Assembly: GCA_038248505.1 (NCBI GenBank)
Contig: JBBRXJ010000062.1
Coordinates: 1 to 21,549, forward strand
DNA from: JBBRXJ01 sp038248505
GTDB taxonomy: Bacteria > Bacteroidota > Bacteroidia > Bacteroidales > JBBRXJ01
DNA: 21,549 bases
Direction: 5' to 3'
Notes under the pieces: generated by a model
Databases searched by the model: none
Told to the model about the DNA's origin: nothing
What the model saw: the letters and a program-made list of their open reading frames with translations, nothing else
Shown: piece by piece, positions 17,301-21,549 of the stretch
Numbering within the stretch: position 1 is the first letter of the stretch
Layout of the letters: each line of letters opens with the position of its first letter
Translations under genes and position numbers: made by a program

Positions 17301-19748
17301 AATATTTTCTACATTTAGTGTTAAGGAAGCTGTATCAGTACATCCGTAAATATCCATTACTATTAATGAATAGTTATATGAACCAGGACTTAGCATATTT
17401 GCATTTACCGTAGGACTTAAAATAGTAGCATTATTTAAAGCTGTGGAAGGACTCCAAGAATAAACGTTAGGACTGCCAACTACAATTGATGCGCTTAAAG
17501 TAGTGTTTGCACAAAAACCTGTGTTTATGTTTGTGGGTACGTTGGCAACAATAGCATCTATAGTTATAGTGGTTGAAGTACTAGCTATGCAGTTATTTAC
17601 ATCAGTTACCGTTAGTGTGTATATATGAGATCCAATGCTAAGAGTGCTTACCATAAGCGTTGGGTTTGCAGTGTTTGAGCTGCTCAATCCCACTACTGGA
17701 CTCCAAGCATAAGCTATGGCCGTACCGTTTGTTACATTGCTTGTAAGTATTTGGGTATTGCAATAGCCTATGGTTTGATTGGGTATTGTTGTAACCATCA
17801 TTTCTAAGGGTTCGGTTATCATATATGAGGCGCTTACAGTATTTAGTAATGCATCAGTAACTGTTACTGAATAGTTGGCTGCAGAGAGCAAACTTATGTC
17901 TTCTGTTGTAGCGGCATTGCTCCATGAATAGAGGTATGGTGCCTGACCATTCATAACTGATAAATTAATACTGCCGTTTGCATTTCCTTTACATAAAGGA
18001 TGAGTTATATTGCTATTTAAGCTAGGAACTATGAAAGATTGTTTCTTTCGTACACAACGTACTTTGTATAAATTGCCCTCTTTGCCATTATTTGATTTTA
18101 TGCCATTATTAAAGTCTTTTGCCCATGCATGTAAATTGCTATTCTCTGTACTGCTCCAATAGAAGTTAGGACTGAAAACTCCTATCATGCCTTGAAATTG
18201 AAACATCGTATCCATCTCATCAATTGCAGGTAGATACCAATCGTTGAATCCAAAGGTATCTAAATCGAAACAAACTTTTGCTGCGGTAGCAATTGCACCA
18301 TGGGTTGCAAGAATCTGATTCTGATTAATATATCCATCAGTAAAGCTTGTAGCGCCAGTAACTCCAATGGAATAGTTGCCCCAAATTATCCCAGAATGAT
18401 TATCAGATGGATGCACCCAAATTGTATCCCCGTTAACCATTACAAAAGGTAATGTTAATGGATTATTCATATCTATTGTAACAATAGTGCTTGCAGAATT
18501 GGTGCAGCCAAACAAATCGGTTACGATGAGGGAGTACATTCCTGACATTGTTAAATTTGTGTTCATTATAAGTGGGTTTTGCATAGCTGACATAAATGCG
18601 CTGGGACCAAACCAAGAATAAGATGACATGCCATTGTCTCCTCCAGTAAGAAATAAGTTGGTACCCTCAATAACAGGGCTATTACTTATTGCAGTTGCAA
18701 TGGGTTTTGTTCTTATTGTTACATTAACATCTGCTGTGCCCATGCAACCATAAGAATTAACAGCAGTAACGCTATATAATCCGGCCATTGGCAAATTTGC
18801 TGAGCCACTAACGAATGGGTTTTGCGTTACACTCGTAAATCCCACAGGACCACTCCATGTATAGGTGGTCATGCCAGCTTGGTCACATCCAATGTTTAGC
18901 ATTGCGCCTTCGCAAACAGGGCTATTGCTATTAGTTGTAATCATAGGCATATTTAATACGGTAATTGTACCTGTAGCATTTGTTCCCAAACAGCCGCCCA
19001 TTAGTGGTATGTTATAATTAAAAACGCCCGCCGTAGTTGGTGTGCCACTTATGGTAATTGTATTGGCTGCCCAATTGGCTGTAACCCCAGATGGTAATCC
19101 TGTTGCACCACTTATGCCTGTTGCACCTATTGTTAAATGTGTAATAGGAGTTAATGCCGTATTCATACAAAGGGTAGGATTGGATGATGCAACTCCTGCT
19201 GTGTTGAGAGGATTAACTACTACCATGGTTGATGCAGTAGCAATACATGCGTTTGAATTTGTTACTGTAAGGGTATAGTTTCCTGCATTTACTAGTGTAG
19301 CAGATCCGCTAACCATTGGATTTTGAGAATTACTCGAATATGCTGCAGGCCCAGACCACGCATAAGTTGTCATTGCAGCTGGTATCGCTGTTAGATTTAA
19401 AACGCTACCTTCACATATAGGACTATTGTTGTTTGCGGCAGCGACTAGAAGCGTTGGCTCGGTAATTGAATAGCTCCCTGTGGTTACTGCGCTTATATTG
19501 TCAGTTACGGTAACATTGTACATACCTGCGAGTAGATTTGAATTATTCATGGTAGTTACTCCATTACTCCATGAATAAACATAAGGTGGAGCGCCTAGCG
19601 TTACAATCAAATTAATTGAACCTGTATTTTGCCCATTACACATTACCTGAGTGTAAGTTGGTACTACATTAGGTTGTGCTATTGCTCGATGTGTTTGACT
19701 TAAAAGAATAAGTACCGTTATACTGATAATTAGTATCTTTTTTTTCAT
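14322..19748 (-). CDS. Giant secreted modular protein: SprB, Ig-like, DUF1566, PKD modules, T9SS sorting tail
   Basis: This 1808-residue protein is predicted to be exported by Sec and then delivered to the cell surface or medium by the type IX secretion system. A signal peptide (KKKILIISITVLILL, cleavage after AIAQ near residue 25) is followed by a SprB-type repeat (about 27-92), Ig-like modules with SPICEG/SPVCEG-type starts and a putative-Ig module ending ISGTPTTAGVFNY (about 92-425), a DUF1566 domain (about 428-568: WYLPAIDEMDTM, YWSSTENSN, VRCVRK), a second SprB repeat (about 580-645), further Ig/PKD-like repeats (to about 955) and nine PKD modules of about 82 residues (about 960-1720). 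Eight of the nine carry WxFGD (centres near 1003, 1086, 1169, 1251, 1333, 1414, 1495 and 1666); the one near 1576 has lost it. The C-terminus (from about 1725, IRPNPTSD … MKKVVIIK) is a type A sorting domain. No catalytic domain is seen; adhesion or surface-structural role is inferred. A terminator follows directly. Confidence 0.9.
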   Translation of the reverse strand: MKKKILIISITVLILLSQTHRAIAQPNVVPTYTQVMCNGQNTGSINLIVTLGAPPYVYSWSNGVTTMNNSNLLAGMYNVTVTDNISAVTTGSYSITEPTLLVAAANNNSPICEGSVLNLTAIPAAMTTYAWSGPAAYSSNSQNPMVSGSATLVNAGNYTLTVTNSNACIATASTMVVVNPLNTAGVASSNPTLCMNTALTPITHLTIGATGISGATGLPSGVTANWAANTITISGTPTTAGVFNYNIPLMGGCLGTNATGTITVLNMPMITTNSNSPVCEGAMLNIGCDQAGMTTYTWSGPVGFTSVTQNPFVSGSANLPMAGLYSVTAVNSYGCMGTADVNVTIRTKPIATAISNSPVIEGTNLFLTGGDNGMSSYSWFGPSAFMSAMQNPLIMNTNLTMSGMYSLIVTDLFGCTNSASTIVTIDMNNPLTLPFVMVNGDTIWVHPSDNHSGIIWGNYSIGVTGATSFTDGYINQNQILATHGAIATAAKVCFDLDTFGFNDWYLPAIDEMDTMFQFQGMIGVFSPNFYWSSTENSNLHAWAKDFNNGIKSNNGKEGNLYKVRCVRKKQSFIVPSLNSNITHPLCKGNANGSINLSVMNGQAPYLYSWSNAATTEDISLLSAANYSVTVTDALLNTVSASYMITEPLEMMVTTIPNQTIGYCNTQILTSNVTNGTAIAYAWSPVVGLSSSNTANPTLMVSTLSIGSHIYTLTVTDVNNCIASTSTTITIDAIVANVPTNINTGFCANTTLSASIVVGSPNVYSWSPSTALNNATILSPTVNANMLSPGSYNYSLIVMDIYGCTDTASLTLNVENISVSLMNDTTISSCISSLPIVNMTNGMITHFIWSPSTGLSDINVPLPTLNTSLLSSGSYTYAIQAADIYGCYRHDTITITKIPKANPIVETQVEMCIENTLKISSIIGSSYLWNTGATNQSIDVSPISNTIYILNYSDAFGCSISDTIMAKVNGLVNFNFSKDLIDTMKVNFVSMAQGSVTSYNWSFGDGYTSSLENPIHAFTKPGIYQACIKTFENLSNCQKSICKELHIGSAAAQCKAEFGYIITDSINFTVAFSTASINAKSYYWNFGDGKTSVLANPNHVYTTSGLYTVCLSIYDSISKCQSNFCMNVDLQFNLQQPLANFDYMVIDSSRTLILTNLSSAYTKNYWTFGDGNYSKAFDTIYKYTKAGIYDVCLNTYNELSGLMNQKCNSIKVGNTNCNVITDYTFFVDNASNKAVFTNKSTGTAHTFYWTFGDGASKTTMNPFHVYAKPGDYLVSLSILDTNNHCTSNTSRIVQVGAVNCIANYDYMITNADSNKLSFKANSIGSNLTYYWSFGDGSYSNLMNPTKKYGAAGTYPVSLTISSNSLNCVNRIEKIIEVANTSCEANFAVFVDSTSNTVYVNNLSKGTNLKYNWIFGDGFTSTQVNPAHQFKASGYYSIALVVRNESTSCMHAKEEKMLIANQGNDCHAKFIFVKNNSSVVFSNISRGKNIMGYYWNFGDQTGKASINDTVIHNYLPGYYNVCLNAYGKNGVSDMSCQTIKIDPPAQQDCRANFSYTIDSSIKRGRFSDKSYGSVNTWNWLSNEVSISNIKNPLYDFTDTGYYVIKLKVTTIDGCSSNQYKLVRIGDNGGKIKSNFACESDSLKQKAAGYPVDFIGISHGDAAKLKWNFGDGTGDSTTTNPKHVFAQAGTYWVCYTISDPITGDESSSCDSIRVGTANLINELKVDVFTVNIRPNPTSDVATIIYTIPSTTIVNLDVVNLAGNTINQLVNNEKQEGKQEIVWDCSKTPSGFYYIRLRVESNTIMKKVVIIK

Positions 19749-20627
19749 GGGTATATTATTATTAAATGTGGTTAAGATTGTTTATTTTATTACTAGTTGT
19801 TTTTTTTATCTTGGTGAACTTATGTGATATCTGAACGGTGGTTTCTAATTTGCTTTTAATTGAAAAACGAAATTAATTTGATGCAGTTTTATTTTGTAAA
19901 ATTGGTACTACAAGGTATAGAAAAATACTATACGAGTCAAGTAATTTAAAACAATAGTTAAAAAACACTTGGCTTTGTATATGTGGCTGATGTGTTGTGT
20001 TTTAGGTTGATGACTATGTCGCTTGTATGCATGAAAAAGAAAATCATGCTTATGATTCATATTCTAAGTGGCATGGCTAATGGATTTTTGGAATATACAA
20101 ACCTCAATTATTTGGAATATTCGAAATTTGCCTCTTCTCTTTCTTTTGTTCTATACGGACTTAGCTGCTGCTAGTACCATTTGCCCTAACTCCAGGCCAC
20201 CATCATCACATCATCATCATGCTAATGTGGAACATGGGATTAACTTATTCCAGATACAATTAGAAGTCAGGGTACGACTAAAAGTCTTGCTCTGACTTAT
20301 TCCCAAAGACAAATTTCATTCTAAAATACTATTTTGGTGACTGAGTTGCCACATTGAGTTTATCAAAATGCACCCTTATCGCCCGGAAATAAAGGCTTTT
20401 CAAAACTGGAGCTTCGGCGGATCAATAATTAGCAAATCATCACATCAACACTCGTTGAGCTTAACGTATCAAAAATCCGAAATGATGTTGGGCTGAACGC
20501 CTCGGTGAGTCCAATACTACTGCCATATTTGCGATTGCAGCTATCCATATCCTCTGGCCATGAACCAGTATGCATTCCCTGTGAAATAATAGTAAGTTGG
20601 TTGGCTGAGGTCCCCTGCAGTAATATT
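19749..20627. other. Gene-poor 0.9-kb interval
   Basis: No gene is convincing here. The part near 19749-19980 is probably the promoter/leader of the large secreted-protein gene; a small inverted repeat GTATAG-N7-CTATAC lies at 19915-19933. A CAT-rich low-complexity stretch occurs near 20200-20222. Short frames exist on both strands, for example a plus-strand 42-codon frame beginning with ATG near 20369 (MHPYRPEIKAFQNWSFGGS …), and a minus-strand frame just beyond the toxin gene reading …SQGMHTGSWPEDMDSC…, but none has a recognisable family. The segment 20309-20329 is copy 2 of the 21-bp repeat. The patchy coding signal suggests decayed material. Confidence 0.4.
20309..20329. repeat. Copy 2 of the 21-bp intergenic repeat
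   Basis: Identical over 21 bp to 11310-11330 and in the same orientation. It lies about 300 bp beyond the end of the toxin pseudogene, in otherwise unassigned DNA. Confidence 0.55.
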
Positions 20628-21035
20628 TTATTTAAACGGATTTACAATAGTAATGCTGTTTTCGATTACCTGACCATCTTGCATATCTTAGGAATAAAGT
20701 GTTTTGCAGTTACAGGACAATGCCGCAGAAATAATAAGAGAATCATAAAAGGAATACTGATATTTATCGGCAATCTGGCAAGCTTGTTCAATTGTAGATG
20801 GCTTATTTACGAAAACATTAAAATTGGAATTTACTTCCGAAATTACATTCTCTACTTTCTGCCAGTCCAATTTAAACTTCTTTTTCAATGTATTAGAAAG
20901 TTCAGTTAAAACCAGGGTACTAATAAATGCATCCAAACTATTGACAATATCCAGCGCTTTTTGTTGCTTAATTGGTTCATCATTGGTATAGCAGTATACA
21001 AGGATATTGGTGTTAATAAAGCGATTACCGTTCAT
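20628..21035 (-). pseudogene. PIN-domain (VapC-like) toxin, inactivated
   Basis: This is the toxin of a type II toxin-antitoxin pair; intact PIN toxins are Mg-dependent ribonucleases with three or four clustered acidic residues. The start MNGNRFINTNILVYCY (ATG 21035, overlapping the antitoxin end by 11 bases) matches the family, but the first catalytic Asp of the usual LDTN motif is Asn (N8, codon AAC). Later motifs are present (STLVLTELSN with Glu; YSFYDSLIISAAL with Asp). Codon 116 is TAA (20688-20690); reading on in the same frame gives DMQDGQVIENSITIVNPFK and a natural TAA at 20628-20630, exactly the usual PIN C-terminus after YSE. So a GAA-to-TAA change truncates the protein at 115 of 135 residues and removes the last acidic cluster. 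An alternative ATG at 21044 exists. Confidence 0.85.
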
Positions 21036-21237
21036 TTGCGTCACCCCTGTTAAATCTAAAATTCTTGGTGTTTAATTTAATAGCAGAAAAGCTTTTATGG
21101 CTTTTTGTTGTGTAAATCACATCTTCCGCAGGTTCATCCACGGCAAAAGCAATTACTTCCATCTTTTTACCAATATACGTATCAGGAATATTGAAAGAAA
21201 GGAAATTTTTATCGGGTGTTATAACTGTTCGTATCAT
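21025..21237 (-). CDS. Antitoxin of the PIN toxin pair
   Basis: The 70-residue product resembles small Bacteroidota antitoxins encoded upstream of PIN toxins. The pattern is a short beta-rich N-terminal part (MIRTVITPDKNFLSFNIPD, then YIGKKMEVIAF), which probably binds DNA, and a C-terminal tail with KSFSAIKLNTKNFRFNR and ANER, which would bind the toxin. It overlaps the toxin start and is translated in a different frame, the normal coupling for these operons. It looks intact, unlike its partner. By analogy it would repress its own promoter; a near-palindrome lies 40 bases upstream. No enzyme activity is expected. Confidence 0.75.
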   Translation of the reverse strand: MIRTVITPDKNFLSFNIPDTYIGKKMEVIAFAVDEPAEDVIYTTKSHKSFSAIKLNTKNFRFNRGDANER

Positions 21238-21276
21238 AAACTTAGTTAATTAATCGCCGCAAAATTTTTAATTTTC

Positions 21277-21295
21277 ACGGATTTAATAAGTCCGT
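21277..21295. promoter_or_regulatory. Possible operator upstream of the antitoxin gene
   Basis: ACGGATTTAATAAGTCCGT is a 19-bp near-palindrome: 7-bp arms with one mismatch around a 5-base centre, 40 bases upstream of the antitoxin start codon. The location suits autoregulation by an antitoxin or antitoxin-toxin complex. This is inference from symmetry and place only. Confidence 0.3.
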
Positions 21296-21474
21296 CAATA
21301 GTGTAGAGGATATTGACGTTATCCCTTTTTTCATACAATAAAATTTATATATTTTTTATTTGAAATAAGCATTTTGTTCGATGAAAAGGCAAATTCCCAA
21401 TCCAGTCTATTGTCGGTGCCTGAAATATGTTGACCGTTTTAAAGACTTAAAAAATCATTTTAAACTGGAAAAAA

Positions 21475-21549
21475 ATGGCAACAAGAGAAGAATTTAAACT
21501 TAGTGAATCAGAACGTCGGAAACGAGTTTTCAGCGAAGATTTTAAGAAA
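21475..21549 (+). CDS. Insertion-sequence transposase, N-terminal part (cut by window edge)
   Basis: The first 25 codons (MATREEFKLSESERRKRVFS and on) are open to the end of the window. The pattern, with a charged start followed by RRKRVFSEDFKK, matches the N-terminal helix-turn-helix protein (OrfA type) of IS3-like elements in Bacteroidota, where the SEEFK-like motif starts the DNA-binding domain. The upstream 60 bases, from about TGTCGGTGCC at 21411, may be the left terminal repeat of the element, but without the other end this cannot be confirmed. The element lies 240 bases from the antitoxin gene. Confidence 0.6.
   Translation, partial: MATREEFKLSESERRKRVFSEDFKK

Noticed and set aside
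20198..20222. CAT-rich stretch as a CRISPR or structured repeat
   Set aside because: It is simple trinucleotide-like low complexity with no regular spacers; no CRISPR array is visible anywhere in the window.
19983..20295. Two overlapping short plus-strand frames as genes
   Set aside because: Composition is unlike the neighbours (Met-, His- and Leu-rich by chance, with a CAT repeat), there is no recognised family and no start signal.

Overview
The window is AT-rich DNA from a member of the Bacteroidota. The evidence is a very large secreted protein ending in a type IX secretion C-terminal sorting domain, TAnnTTTG-type -7 promoter boxes in front of several genes, no Shine-Dalgarno-like leaders, and Bacteroidota-type families (DUF4301, SprB/PKD adhesin modules, a '-NREEANER'-like antitoxin tail). 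I cannot name a genus from the sequence alone.

Layout. (1) 1-2583 is a decaying two-component locus on the minus strand. A membrane histidine kinase (1182-2538) and a receiver/LuxR-type response regulator (343-1181) are joined TAG-ATG, and both are broken: three in-frame TGA codons, a 1-nt homopolymer frameshift and a 5-nt tandem duplication. Removing the two indels gives exact codon counts of 452 and 278 including stops, so the reconstruction is internally consistent. A near-consensus Bacteroidota promoter still sits in front. (2) 2750-6505 is an intact plus-strand operon etfB-etfA-acyl-CoA dehydrogenase for acyl-CoA oxidation/reduction coupled to an electron-transfer flavoprotein; it ends in a long perfect hairpin. 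(3) 6617-9663 holds minus-strand creD and a DUF4301 gene. A pair of GTCATGAC palindromes 21 bp apart lies just beyond creD. (4) rlmD (9829-11229, plus) is divergent from the DUF4301 gene. (5) A minus-strand [NiFe]-hydrogenase maturation cluster hypC-hypD-hypE-hypA (14192 down to 11380) has 4- and 8-nt overlaps; hypB, hypF and the hydrogenase itself are not in the window. (6) 14322-19748 (minus) encodes an 1808-residue secreted modular protein: signal peptide, SprB and Ig-like modules, a DUF1566 domain, nine PKD-type modules and the T9SS sorting tail. (7) 19749-20627 is gene-poor. (8) 20628-21237 (minus) is a type II toxin-antitoxin pair whose antitoxin looks intact but whose PIN toxin is broken (E116 to stop, and the first catalytic Asp is Asn). 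(9) The right edge contains the first 25 codons of an insertion-sequence transposase.

How it fits together: the middle is ordinary metabolic and maintenance content (flavoprotein-linked acyl-CoA metabolism, rRNA methylation, hydrogenase assembly), while both edges show gene decay next to accessory DNA. I see no clear new defence or mobile system. The items most worth a second look are the TGA-only nonsense pattern in the sensor/regulator pair, the giant surface protein with an embedded DUF1566 domain, the disabled toxin beside an IS, and two unexplained short DNA signals (the 21-bp intergenic repeat and the paired GTCATGAC dyads).
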